Positions 17,956-26,636 of a stretch of DNA of 64,000 bases are shown here, in pieces. Made by a program: the position numbers and the translations under genes. Below the pieces are notes generated by a model. The model made no database searches, had not been told where the DNA came from, and saw only the letters and a list, made by a program, of their open reading frames with translations. Numbering within the stretch: the stretch's first letter is position 1; the number at the start of each line of letters is the position of its first letter. The stretch covers positions 1-64,000 of the forward strand of contig NZ_BSUG01000018.1 of NCBI RefSeq assembly GCF_030161475.1, read 5' to 3'. The DNA comes from Tetragenococcus halophilus subsp. flandriensis (GTDB lineage: Bacteria; Bacillota; Bacilli; Lactobacillales; Enterococcaceae).

Positions 17956-18779
17956 AGTAAATTTTCTATTTCTATTATCAGTTGTTTATTATCAAAAAAT
18001 TTTGCTATTTCAGCGATTTTTAGTAACATATTTCTTCCTTTTTCTAGATCTTCATTTAGATAAATAATTTTGGCTTTGTAATATTGAGCTAAAAGATAAT
18101 AACCGTCCATGGTAACATCCGTTGCCAGTTTATCTAATAAATTTAAAGATATACTAGCATTGGAGAAATCTTTTTCTAGGATCATCCGGTCGACACAATT
18201 GGTCAATAGTGCAGCAAAAATTCGTTCGCTGTTTTGATAATACTGATATCTTGTTTGGCATTTTAACGCTTCTTTTAAAAGGTAAAGCATTAGAGAATAA
18301 GGAAGAAGATAACAATTATTTGTAAAAAACTTGATATCGCTCAAAGTCCACGTTGATAAATTTGAAAAGTAGTTTGTTACAAGTGCTAGTTCTTGTTTAT
18401 CAGGAGCTAGCTTTTTTTCATAACTTTCCAAAAGCCGATAACTAGCTAGCTGAATTCTTTCAATATTAATAGCTTTTGTTTCGATATGACGTAAATTCTT
18501 TTCAAACGCAGCTATTTGATAGCTATTCCAATACTTACTCATCATATAGCTATAGTATTCTTCAACTCGAGGTTTATAATCATTTTTTATCCACTGAAAC
18601 TCTTCCATCGTAAGCATTAAATTATGTAAAACTTCAACGAACTTATCCACTGCTAGATTACGCTCACCTTTTTCAAATTTAATCGCGTTTGTTTTTGAAC
18701 ATATATCTATATAAACCGATTTTAGAGGCAAGCCTTTATTCTGTCTGATTTTTTTAATGATTTCACCGTAAATTGTCAT
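17952..18779 (-). CDS. Rgg/GadR/MutR-type transcriptional regulator
   Basis: This 275-aa protein has an N-terminal HTH (GEIIKKIRQNKGLPLKSVY; AIKFEKGERNLAVDKFVEVLHNL) and a long all-helical C-terminal region of TPR-like repeats, the usual Rgg layout. Such proteins often bind short peptide pheromones in the cytoplasm. It is divergent from an MFS exporter, with a 10-bp palindrome between them, so it probably controls the exporter. No peptide-pheromone gene was recognised nearby. Confidence 0.8.
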   Translation of the reverse strand: MTIYGEIIKKIRQNKGLPLKSVYIDICSKTNAIKFEKGERNLAVDKFVEVLHNLMLTMEEFQWIKNDYKPRVEEYYSYMMSKYWNSYQIAAFEKNLRHIETKAINIERIQLASYRLLESYEKKLAPDKQELALVTNYFSNLSTWTLSDIKFFTNNCYLLPYSLMLYLLKEALKCQTRYQYYQNSERIFAALLTNCVDRMILEKDFSNASISLNLLDKLATDVTMDGYYLLAQYYKAKIIYLNEDLEKGRNMLLKIAEIAKFFDNKQLIIEIENLL

Positions 18780-18790
18780 CTTCTCCTTTA

Positions 18791-18814
18791 AAAAGTAAAC
18801 AAAAGTTTACTTTT
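18791..18814. promoter_or_regulatory. palindromic operator between rgg-like and MFS genes
   Basis: AAAAGTAAAC (18791-18800) and GTTTACTTTT (18805-18814) form a perfect 10-bp dyad separated by AAAA. It lies in the 90-bp divergent region and is the best candidate binding site for the Rgg-type regulator. Confidence 0.6.
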
Positions 18815-18868
18815 GGAACTTTTATTTATCTTATACCACACAATAATTTCTGTAAAGGAGAGATGATT

Positions 18869-20080
18869 GTGTTTCAATTTATTAGAAAAAACTCCTTATT
18901 TACCCAATTAGCCAGCATTAATTTATTTTCAAAAACAGGAGACCGGTTGTTTTATACAGCAATGTTAACTATTGCATCAACTTTACCGGAAGCAAATTTA
19001 GCTGTAATGATTGTCTCAGCTTCAGAAACGTTACCTATATTGTTCAGCTTTTTGTTAGGTAGTTTGGCTGATCAAAAAGCAAATAAATTAAAGGGCCTTA
19101 TAAAAACTTCTTTTTTTCGCATGATATTATATCTCTTTATCGCATGGATGGTTAGTTATGGCGCTACACTACCACTTGTATTAAGTATGGCGGTGTTAAA
19201 TTTTATTTCTGATATATCAGGTAACTATTCGTCTGCTTTAGTCACACCTTTTACAAAAATGATTGTTCACGCTGAGGATATGGAAAAAGCCCAAGGAATT
19301 ATCAGTGTAACAACGCAGCTGATCAATGTTATCGCAACATTTGCTGGTTCTATTCTTCTGTCATTGTTCTTTATAGAAACAGTAGCTTATGTGAATGCGG
19401 GCATTTTTTTCATGGTAGCAATTAGCTATATTTTTATTTCAGCAAAATTAAAAATGACAGAAAAAAATATCCCAATGGATAAGCAACAGAAATTAGTACC
19501 CATTATAAAAGATAACTTTAAAAAACTTTTTCAGCATAAAGAAATATTTAATGATTTATGTCAGTTATCTTTATTGAATGGCCTTTTTGGTGGATTAACA
19601 CCTATCTTTGTCATGTTTATTCAAACGGAAGAAGTAGGAACCTTTTTTACCAGACCATTTTTAATTTCTTTATTATCAGGATCGATTACTATATCTATGA
19701 TAATAGGAAATAGTATTAGTTCAAACTTTTTGAAAAACGTTACAACGACGATATTAAATAGGTCTGCTAACTTACTTATAGTCCTAATAGCAATCGGTTT
19801 TTTACTAAGGCAGCTAACATTTATCCTCATAAGTGCAAGTTTTATCGCATTATTACTAGGCATTGTTTCTCCTAGATTTACAGCTAAAGTCATCAATTAT
19901 TATCCAACAGAACGATTAGGAGGAATTATCACAACGGTAAATTCATGTCTGACTTTGACACCACCACTTACTAGTTTGCTATTTCCGATGTTTGCCAATA
20001 TCAGTCTAAATTTTGCTTACTTATCTTTTATATTGTATGGTTTACTTTTAATAGTCTTGAATTTTTTTATTACAAAATGA
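18869..20080 (+). CDS. MFS transporter, drug/solute exporter type
   Basis: About 403 aa with twelve hydrophobic segments. The N-terminal half shows 'KTGDRLFYTAML' and the loop 2-3 motif 'LLGSLADQKANK' (GxLADrxxrk), typical of MFS drug exporters of the MefA-like group. The GTG at 18869 lies 7 bp after GGAG; the ATG at 18863 is too close and longer in-frame starts lack a site. It is divergent from the Rgg-type gene, so expression is likely under that regulator. The substrate is unknown. Confidence 0.82.
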   Translation: MFQFIRKNSLFTQLASINLFSKTGDRLFYTAMLTIASTLPEANLAVMIVSASETLPILFSFLLGSLADQKANKLKGLIKTSFFRMILYLFIAWMVSYGATLPLVLSMAVLNFISDISGNYSSALVTPFTKMIVHAEDMEKAQGIISVTTQLINVIATFAGSILLSLFFIETVAYVNAGIFFMVAISYIFISAKLKMTEKNIPMDKQQKLVPIIKDNFKKLFQHKEIFNDLCQLSLLNGLFGGLTPIFVMFIQTEEVGTFFTRPFLISLLSGSITISMIIGNSISSNFLKNVTTTILNRSANLLIVLIAIGFLLRQLTFILISASFIALLLGIVSPRFTAKVINYYPTERLGGIITTVNSCLTLTPPLTSLLFPMFANISLNFAYLSFILYGLLLIVLNFFITK

Positions 20081-20101
20081 TTTAACTTAATTATAAAAAA
20101 T

Positions 20102-20149
20102 AAATCGAATGTTTCTTTCCAATATTATCGGAAAGCACATTCGATTTGT
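20102..20149. terminator. bidirectional terminator
   Basis: AAATCGAATGT (20102-20112) pairs with ACATTCGATTT (20137-20147), with an additional inner stem CTTTCC/GGAAAG. It is flanked by A and T runs between convergent genes. Confidence 0.8.
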
Positions 20150-20187
20150 TTATAATCTGAACTTTTATTCAGTATAGTTTTCTATTA

Positions 20188-21273
20188 TTATTCATCTCGC
20201 AATTTCTCATTAGGATAAATAATCACTTTGAGAGAGTCTGATTTAGCTGTACGTGTTCTTTCAAAGGCATCTGTTACTTCATCTAAACTATAAAAATCGG
20301 TAAGCAAGCGATTAGCTTGTTCCATGTTATCATGCAGAATTTTAATAGCTAATGGGTAGGTATTCGCGTATCTAAATATACCAAAAATTTGTGGTTCATT
20401 TGAGGTCATAAATGAGATATCTAATGGCGCTGTATCATGTGTTGGCATGCCGATATAAGCGATTTTTCCGCCAGGTTTTAGTGTCAATAATGCATCGCTT
20501 TCGGCGCTATTATTACCCGAAGCTTCCAGCGCATAATCTACACCATGTCCATCTGTAAACGAACTTACTTCTTCTTTAACATCTTTTTCCTTTACGTTGA
20601 TTGTATGTGAAGCACCCAATTTTTTCGCCATTTCTAAACGACTTTCTTCTACGTCGCTGATGATAATATCTCCAGCATTAAAGGCTTTTGCGGCAAAAAT
20701 TGTTAATAAACCCACTGGTCCAGCACCAGAGATAAAAACTGTTTTACCTGGTTGTATATCTAACTTTTGAGCAGCATGTACACTGACAGAAAATGGTTCA
20801 CTTAGTGTTCCTACTTCATAGGACATATCATCGGGGATCGGATAAACAAAATCCGCTGGGTAAGTGATGTATTGGGTTAAATCGCCGTCTATTGGCGGTG
20901 TTGCCATAAACTGCATATCGGGACACAAGTGATAGCGTCCGGTTCGGCAATACTCACATCTGCCACATGGCACGCCGGGTTCAATAGCTACTCGGTCTCC
21001 AACTTTAAAATCGTTAACCTCATCTCCCACGGCTACAATTTGTCCAGAGCTTTCATGTCCTAAAATAAGAGGACCATCAAGTACGAAGTTGCCAATTCTC
21101 CCGGTATCGTAATAATGGACGTCAGATCCACAAATACCAACAGCCATGATCTTTATCATCACATCGGTCGGTTTCATTTTTTTGATCGGCGTATCTTTTA
21201 TTTCTAAGTCAAAAACTTCCTGCAACACTGCACTTTTACTTGTTGTTGGTAAATTCTTTTCTTCATTTACCAT
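20188..21273 (-). CDS. zinc-dependent polyol dehydrogenase (sorbitol/xylitol dehydrogenase family)
   Basis: This 361-aa MDR-family enzyme shows GICGSDVHYYDTGRIG (catalytic zinc Cys), GHESSGQI (His-Glu), a structural zinc lobe CGRCEYCRTGRYHLC, and Rossmann motif SGAGPVGLL near residue 175. 'YYDTGRIG' is typical of sorbitol/xylitol dehydrogenases, which oxidise polyols to ketoses with NAD. No polyol transporter or kinase adjoins, so the true substrate is uncertain. The ATG at 21273 follows AAGAAGGGA. Confidence 0.87.
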   Translation of the reverse strand: MVNEEKNLPTTSKSAVLQEVFDLEIKDTPIKKMKPTDVMIKIMAVGICGSDVHYYDTGRIGNFVLDGPLILGHESSGQIVAVGDEVNDFKVGDRVAIEPGVPCGRCEYCRTGRYHLCPDMQFMATPPIDGDLTQYITYPADFVYPIPDDMSYEVGTLSEPFSVSVHAAQKLDIQPGKTVFISGAGPVGLLTIFAAKAFNAGDIIISDVEESRLEMAKKLGASHTINVKEKDVKEEVSSFTDGHGVDYALEASGNNSAESDALLTLKPGGKIAYIGMPTHDTAPLDISFMTSNEPQIFGIFRYANTYPLAIKILHDNMEQANRLLTDFYSLDEVTDAFERTRTAKSDSLKVIIYPNEKLRDE

Positions 21274-21424
21274 AAAAATCCCTTCTTAAATTTAGATATT
21301 TCCTCCGTTTTTTAGCAGAGAATTTGTAAGCAATTACATGCTAACACAGACTTTTTTATGTGTAAATGCGCACAAACTTTTATGAAAAAATACACGCCTG
21401 AAAAAGCGTGTATTCGACAAGACA

Positions 21425-21528
21425 TTTTCTAGAGTAACTCACTAAAATCAAAAAAACTAGAGTAGATTTTAGTGAGTTACTCTAGAAAAGACTAAATCTA
21501 GGGTAAGATATGCTGAGCTACTCTAAAA
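21425..21528. repeat. palindromic repeat cluster between minus-strand genes
   Basis: A 25-bp perfect inverted repeat (21425-21449 with 21465-21489, centred around CTAGAGTAACTC) is followed by a degenerate third copy, CTAGGGTAA...GAGCTACTCT, at about 21498-21522. It sits directly after the MFS gene and may terminate it. The GAGTAA/TTACTC arms resemble the repeat arrays at 15517-15780 and 53595-53815. Confidence 0.7.
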
Positions 21529-21532
21529 ATCA

Positions 21533-22726
21533 TTAGGCTCTTGCATGTCCGGTAGCGTATTTAGCATTCTTACGATTTAACATTAATGTTAGTACTAGCG
21601 TAATAGCAGCAAGTACTGCACCACCTGGTCCTAAGGCTTGCATACCGAAGTTTTGGCCGATTTGGCTTCCCAAGGCAGAACCTATGGCAATACCGATATT
21701 GGAGAAAATGGAATTAAAAGAAGAAGCTAATACCATAGATTGTGGATATTTTTCTTCTGCGATGCCTAAAATATGCAATTGAATAGGAGAGTTAATCAGA
21801 TACATCATCAAACCTAAAAGCATGAGATCTAAAAAGCCTAACCAAGGAATATTTAATAGTAAAGGTAAAAGTCCTAATATAAATATTTCAGCAATATAGA
21901 CTTTCGGCATAGTTAATAGGCCATTTCTTTCGGCAATTTTACCACTTAGTTGGTTACTTAAAAGCGACATGAAACCATAAGCGGTAAAAGCTAAGGTAAC
22001 CAGAGAAGGCGCGATACCTAGCTCAGTAGAAAAAATCGGACGTAAATAAGTGTAGACTACATAGACACCTGCTAGGCTAAACATCGTTAATAAAACACCG
22101 ATTTGAATCCGACGTTCTTTAAAAATCGCCAATTGATCAGTAAAACGATTAGAATCTGAAGTAGCTTGTCGCAAGTCACTAGGTAAGCTTATTTTGATGA
22201 AAAACAACATAATAAAGCTAAGAGCCGTGATTAAATAAAATGCAGAACGCCAGCCGAATTGTGTACTCAATAAGGTACCCAATGGCACACCAAAAACAGA
22301 AGCTACACTAAAACCAGAAAATATCCAAGCAACTAACCAAGCACGTTTTTCTATAGGGGCTAAATAAGTTCCGAAAGCCATAATCACAGAAATACCCGAA
22401 CCGGAAACAATAGCGACTATAACACGAGAAATGGTTAAAATAGTATAAGTTGGAGCTAATGCGGTAACTAAATTACCTATAGTAAAAATACCCATCAGCA
22501 GTAACAAAACATTTAGCAATCGCCGTTGACCAATAAGGGTAGTAACTATGGGCGTGCTAATGGCATAAGCTAAGGCAAAAATTGTTACCAGGTAGCCAGC
22601 TGTTGAAACATCTACAGCAAAAGATGCTGCGATATCATCTAAAATACCAACAATAATGAACTCACTAAAACCTAAGAGAAAAGAAACTAAAATCAAAATG
22701 ACACTTTGAATTTTAAACTTTTGCAT
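21533..22726 (-). CDS. MFS transporter, AraJ/sugar-efflux or drug-efflux type
   Basis: This 397-aa protein has twelve transmembrane segments. It begins 'LLGFSEFIIVGILDDIAASFAVDVSTAGYLV', the usual start of the AraJ/PbuE-type DHA1 exporters. It should export drugs, sugars or nucleobases by proton antiport. The ATG follows AGAGGTG, which is complementary to GAAAACACCT inside an upstream 39-codon reading frame, suggesting translational attenuation. Confidence 0.85.
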   Translation of the reverse strand: MQKFKIQSVILILVSFLLGFSEFIIVGILDDIAASFAVDVSTAGYLVTIFALAYAISTPIVTTLIGQRRLLNVLLLLMGIFTIGNLVTALAPTYTILTISRVIVAIVSGSGISVIMAFGTYLAPIEKRAWLVAWIFSGFSVASVFGVPLGTLLSTQFGWRSAFYLITALSFIMLFFIKISLPSDLRQATSDSNRFTDQLAIFKERRIQIGVLLTMFSLAGVYVVYTYLRPIFSTELGIAPSLVTLAFTAYGFMSLLSNQLSGKIAERNGLLTMPKVYIAEIFILGLLPLLLNIPWLGFLDLMLLGLMMYLINSPIQLHILGIAEEKYPQSMVLASSFNSIFSNIGIAIGSALGSQIGQNFGMQALGPGGAVLAAITLVLTLMLNRKNAKYATGHARA

Positions 22727-22728
22727 GA

Positions 22729-22858
22729 GAAAACACCTCTTTAATTATTTTGTTTTAAAGGAAATTACAGTGGCTTGGTTATTACAAGCCATAAAAAATT
22801 TTAGGTGTTTTCCCAGCTTTGGTTTACATTTTTCTCCCCAATCTAAAATCCAAGCCAC
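22729..22858 (-). promoter_or_regulatory. candidate translational attenuator of the MFS exporter
   Basis: In the minus-strand RNA, GTGGCTTGG (22850-22858) can pair with CCAAGCCAC (22770-22778). The latter can instead form a local hairpin, TGGCTTG/CAAGCCA (22785-22791 with 22771-22777). GAAAACACCT (22803-22812) is a perfect 10-bp complement of AGGTGTTTTC, which carries the MFS ribosome binding site (about 22729-22739). One state would hide the ribosome binding site, the other release it. Confidence 0.5.
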
Positions 22859-22864
22859 AATCAT
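22745..22864 (-). CDS. candidate 39-aa leader peptide upstream of the MFS exporter
   Basis: On the minus strand, ATG at 22864 with AAGGAAG just upstream opens 39 codons (MIVAWILDWGEKCKPK...) and stops at 22745, 18 bp before the MFS start. The peptide is rich in Trp, Lys and Phe and matches nothing I know. All arms of the alternative hairpins of the leader lie within it, which is typical of leader-peptide attenuators of antibiotic-resistance exporters. The Shine-Dalgarno spacing is short (about 4 nt), so translation is plausible rather than certain. Confidence 0.5.
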   Translation of the reverse strand: MIVAWILDWGEKCKPKLGKHLKFFMACNNQATVISFKTK

Positions 22865-23064
22865 CACTTCCTTACTTCTAATTTCGTATGTCTTTAAAAA
22901 GACGACCGTAATAGTCTAGCAAGATAGATTTTTGTAGTCAACAACTTTGTTTAAGATAGAAGATATCGTGGACATTTATTTCATTAGTGCAAAATAATTA
23001 TCTATGATATGTTACTATCAAAGAAAGTAAACGCTGACAATGAGAGGGAGAGGGGAATCTTACT

Positions 23065-23881
23065 ATGAAAAAAACAAATTTTATTATTCTCGATATTTTC
23101 TAGTTTTGGTCTTATTTTGTTAGGCTGCTCGTCAGAATCTGAAGATGAACAAGCGGGTTCAGCTACGTCTGTATCAACCGAGGCTGTTAGTTCGTCTCAG
23201 ACAAGTGAAGTTAGTACTGATGAAAGCACGGAAGAGTCGTCCACTACAAGGGAGACAGAAACGACAGATAACACATCAGAATCTACTTCTTCTGAAGAAG
23301 ACAAAAAAGAAGAAGGACAGGAAAAAGATGTTCCGATAAGAGAATACTCTGATGAAGAAAAAGAGGAAATTTCGCAAGAATTCTTAGACTGGGCAATTCC
23401 CCGTGCGGAAGAAGGTGGTATGGCAGTGAGTGAGAAATATTTTGAACACGGTGCTGCTGGCTTAGGTGATTGGTTTGCAAATACAGAAGATGGCGAAATT
23501 CAAACCCAAGATCCATATCCTGAGGAAGATCTTCCTGGATACGATGCGTTTGATATTCATTCTTTAGGAGGCGTTGTTTTTTATACCTCATCTTCTGGCG
23601 TGACAGGTTATGACGAAACACCAAAAGAATCAGCTACAGCAGAAGGTTTCTCAAAAGCGGCTGACTCAGATTATTCAATTCATAAATATATCTTAGGAGA
23701 TAACGGTGTTGTTTATGAGCTTATCGGAGATATGGACGAGATTGGAGCCTTTTCTGCAGGTTATGGCGAGTATGAAGATGATGGTGAGTCGAAAATTATT
23801 GACCCCGAACATACTTTTAAAGTTTCTGATGACGAAGACGCACAGAAAGCATGGCGGAAAATTTTGCAAGATTATCAATAA
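23065..23881 (+). pseudogene. Lreu_0056-like lipoprotein, reading frame shifted in a poly-A tract after the start
   Basis: ATG at 23065, behind GAGAGGGAGAGGGG, is followed by seven A (23068-23074) and this frame stops at once. With six A the frame would read MKKQILLFSIFSSFGLILLGC, a perfect lipoprotein signal that joins the long open frame used from 23117. After the lipid Cys comes a Ser/Thr/Glu-rich linker (to about residue 95). A folded domain follows with 'GGMAVSEKYFEHGAAGLGDWFAN', 'FYTSSSGVTG' and 'YILGDNGVVYEL', which I recall from Lreu_0056-type lipoproteins. The gene may be phase-variable, decoded by slippage, or simply broken. Confidence 0.75.
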
Positions 23882-23975
23882 TAATTTTCTTATATATAAA
23901 AGAGCATTCTAACATAGAAATATTTTGTTTTATAGTTAGTAAATAATAATTATTAACAAATAATGGAGGATGACG

Positions 23976-24329
23976 ATGAGAATCTATTCGCTTTATATTT
24001 GTGTTGAAGATATGAAAAGGGCTATTCAGTTTTATGAAGATTTTTTTAACAAAAAGGTCGACGTTAAAGATAAAATTTATAGTGTATTTTGTATAGGAAC
24101 ATTTAGATTTGGACTTTTTGATTATAAAAAAGAATCAGAAATCCATACAATCGGAAATAATTGTCTGCCTAGTATAGAGGTTGAAAAGCTAGATATAGGG
24201 AGGGTGAAAAATGTCCTAAAAAAATATAAAAGACAAATTACTTTCCCTGAGACTATAATCGGGGATAATATTGTTTTTGAGTTTAAAGATACGGAAAGTA
24301 ATACTATAGAAGTTACAGTTCCAAGGTAA
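23976..24329 (+). CDS. VOC/glyoxalase-bleomycin resistance-like protein
   Basis: About 117 aa, one vicinal-oxygen-chelate domain. It starts RIYSLYICVEDMKRAIQFYEDFF, the standard first beta-alpha unit, and ends FEFKDTESNTIEVTV, the usual last strand with a metal-binding Glu. Function cannot be predicted beyond the fold. Of two close ATGs, 23976 has GGAGG at good distance and 23970 is too near. It appears monocistronic. Confidence 0.75.
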   Translation: MRIYSLYICVEDMKRAIQFYEDFFNKKVDVKDKIYSVFCIGTFRFGLFDYKKESEIHTIGNNCLPSIEVEKLDIGRVKNVLKKYKRQITFPETIIGDNIVFEFKDTESNTIEVTVPR

Positions 24330-24696
24330 GCTATGTAAAGTGTTAATGGAGTGATTTTTTATAATAATTCAGCAATTTAAAATAGTTATGACAAGAACTA
24401 TTTTAAACGATGTAATAACCTGCTTGTGATTGGACTTTGTTGCAATTTGTCTAATTTTGTTATAAATTAGTTGTTTTTTTTACAATTATTACAATTATTA
24501 ACAAAAAAGTTAAAAATATTTTTAATTATGATGAAAATGAGCTTTCAGGAATGTAACAAAATTATTTTTATCGGCTAAGCAATACAAAAAAATACATTTC
24601 TTTGTTATTTAAATAATAAACGTTTTATGAGCGCTTTTTCTTATGATATATTAATTCTGTTAACATAAATTAATAATGAAAAGGTGACAATAGAAT
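24330..24696. other. AT-rich upstream region of the asparagine synthetase gene
   Basis: It holds a 12-bp perfect inverted repeat, TTTAAAATAGTT (24376-24387) with AACTATTTTAAA (24396-24407), without a T run. The rest is very AT-rich. A TATATT near 24646 may be the -10 of the next gene. No T-box or other known leader is present. Confidence 0.45.
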
Positions 24697-26592
24697 ATGT
24701 ATGGGATTGTTGGATTTGTAAACAAGAAATACGCAATAGATGAAAAAAAGACACATTTAGACCAAATGTTGGAACGAATTGTACATAGAGCCCCCGATAA
24801 TGCAGGAAAATTTGTGGATGAAGGTGTAGGTTTAGGTTTTCGTTATTTGAATCGTAGTGATTTTGATAATCATCAACCGATTGCTAATGAAAGCGGTTCA
24901 AAAATAATTGTTTTTAATGGAAAAATTTATAACTATCAGGAATTACGAGAAGATTTGCAAGCTAAAGGTCATGTTTTTGCGACTGATGTGGATCATGAGG
25001 TTGTTTTGCATGGTTATGAAGAATACGGTGCTGACATCGTAAATCAATTACGTGGGATGTTTGCCTTTGTGATTTGGGATAAAGACAAGCAAGAACTATT
25101 CGGTGCACGTGACCATTTTGGGGTGAAGCCTTTCTATTATTATCATAAAAATGAAACCTTTCTATTTGGTTCTGAAATCAAAAGTTTTTTAGACCATCCA
25201 GCTTTTGAAAAACAAGTCAATCCGGGTGCTTTGAAACCTTACATGACTTTTCAATATCCGGCGACAGATGAAACGTTTTTCAAAGATGTTTATCGTGTCC
25301 CAGAAGGGCACTATTTTTATGTTAAAGACGGACAACTAAGCTTTACGCAGTATTGGGATACGTCTTATGCAGAAGAACCGATGACTGAAGATGAAGCTGT
25401 GGATAAAATTGATCAAACGGTACAAGAATCGATCAGTACGCATTTAGCTGATGGGGCAGAAATCGGTTCCTTTCTTTCCAGTGGTGTGGACTCGAGCCTT
25501 GTTACTACAATTACTAAACCCAAATATACTTTTTCGATCGGTTTTGGCGAACATACTTATAATGAAACATTCGAAGCTAAAAAACTTACGGATATCTTGC
25601 ATTTAGATAATTACTCTCGTGTGATTGAATCAGAAGAAGCTTTCAACGCTTTTCCAACGATTCAATATCACCTAGATGAACCGTCCTCCAATGCTTCCTG
25701 TGTTCCGCTCTACTTTTTAGCCAAGCTTGCGCGTGAACACGTCAAAGTAGTACTTTCAGGCGAAGGTGCAGACGAATTATTTGCAGGCTATACCGAATAT
25801 GGTTTTTCTTCCAATTCTAAAATGGTCCGTGTGTTTGCTCAAGGCTTGAAAAAGTTACCGAAAAATTCACGTTTCCGTTTAGCTAGTCGGTTAAAAAGTG
25901 CGCACAACTTTCACGGAAGACTGCACTTATATCAATCACTAGCACCGGCAGAAGATTTCTTTATTGGACAAGCCAAGGTTTTTGAAGAAAGTGAGTCCGA
26001 AGAATATCTGAAGCCCAAATATCAACACTGCGAATCGGTGCATGATATTGTAGAAAAACAATATCAAAACGCGCCTGATTTATCCGAACTAAAAAAGATG
26101 CAGTATCTAGATATGCACCAATGGATGCCCAAAGATGTTTTGTTAAAAGCAGATAAAATGACGATGGCGCATTCCTTAGAAGCCCGTACGCCTTTGTTAG
26201 ACCTACGTTTATTGGAAGTCGCGGAAAAGATTCCATCAAAATATCTACTTAATAGTAAAAACACCAAATACGCCTTTCGCAAAGCAGCGCACCGCCACTT
26301 GCCTGAAAAATGGGCCAACCGTAAAAAACTAGGTTTCCCCGTACCGATTAAAGATTGGTTGCATGAAGAACGTTTCTATAAACAAGTGCGCGAGATTTTT
26401 GCGGCCGATTTTGCGGCGGAATTCTTTAACCAAGAAAAGATTTTAGATTTGCTGGACCGAAATTACCAAGAAGAAATTGACGCCCGTCGTCATATTTGGA
26501 CACTCTATTCTTTCCTTGTTTGGTATAAAGTGTATTTTGTAGACGAAACCCAAAAGGCTTCACAGAAAAGTTTTGCTGCAAGCAAATCATAG
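24697..26592 (+). CDS. asnB: asparagine synthetase B homologue with degenerate glutaminase site
   Basis: This 631-aa protein has an N-terminal class II glutamine amidotransferase domain (1-210) and an ATP-dependent synthetase domain (about 230-600) with the PP-loop FLSSGVDSSLV, LSGEGADELFAGY and KADKMTMAHSLEARTPLLD. The family starts MCGI with Cys as nucleophile; here the start is MYGIVGF (codon TAT). FNGEIYN is FNGKIYN, and HRGPDD is HRAPDN. Glutamine hydrolysis is therefore unlikely; the synthetase half looks intact and may use free ammonia or another amine. The ATG follows AAAAGGTG. It precedes a cell-wall-linked serine hydrolase-like gene. Confidence 0.88.
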   Translation: MYGIVGFVNKKYAIDEKKTHLDQMLERIVHRAPDNAGKFVDEGVGLGFRYLNRSDFDNHQPIANESGSKIIVFNGKIYNYQELREDLQAKGHVFATDVDHEVVLHGYEEYGADIVNQLRGMFAFVIWDKDKQELFGARDHFGVKPFYYYHKNETFLFGSEIKSFLDHPAFEKQVNPGALKPYMTFQYPATDETFFKDVYRVPEGHYFYVKDGQLSFTQYWDTSYAEEPMTEDEAVDKIDQTVQESISTHLADGAEIGSFLSSGVDSSLVTTITKPKYTFSIGFGEHTYNETFEAKKLTDILHLDNYSRVIESEEAFNAFPTIQYHLDEPSSNASCVPLYFLAKLAREHVKVVLSGEGADELFAGYTEYGFSSNSKMVRVFAQGLKKLPKNSRFRLASRLKSAHNFHGRLHLYQSLAPAEDFFIGQAKVFEESESEEYLKPKYQHCESVHDIVEKQYQNAPDLSELKKMQYLDMHQWMPKDVLLKADKMTMAHSLEARTPLLDLRLLEVAEKIPSKYLLNSKNTKYAFRKAAHRHLPEKWANRKKLGFPVPIKDWLHEERFYKQVREIFAADFAAEFFNQEKILDLLDRNYQEEIDARRHIWTLYSFLVWYKVYFVDETQKASQKSFAASKS

Positions 26593-26636
26593 GAAAATAA
26601 GATTGATCATGAAAAGAATGGATGTTTGTCAATAAA

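Noticed and set aside
22725-22919. 64-codon plus-strand reading frame
   Set aside because: It is the complement of the attenuator region, lacks a ribosome binding site and does not look like a protein.
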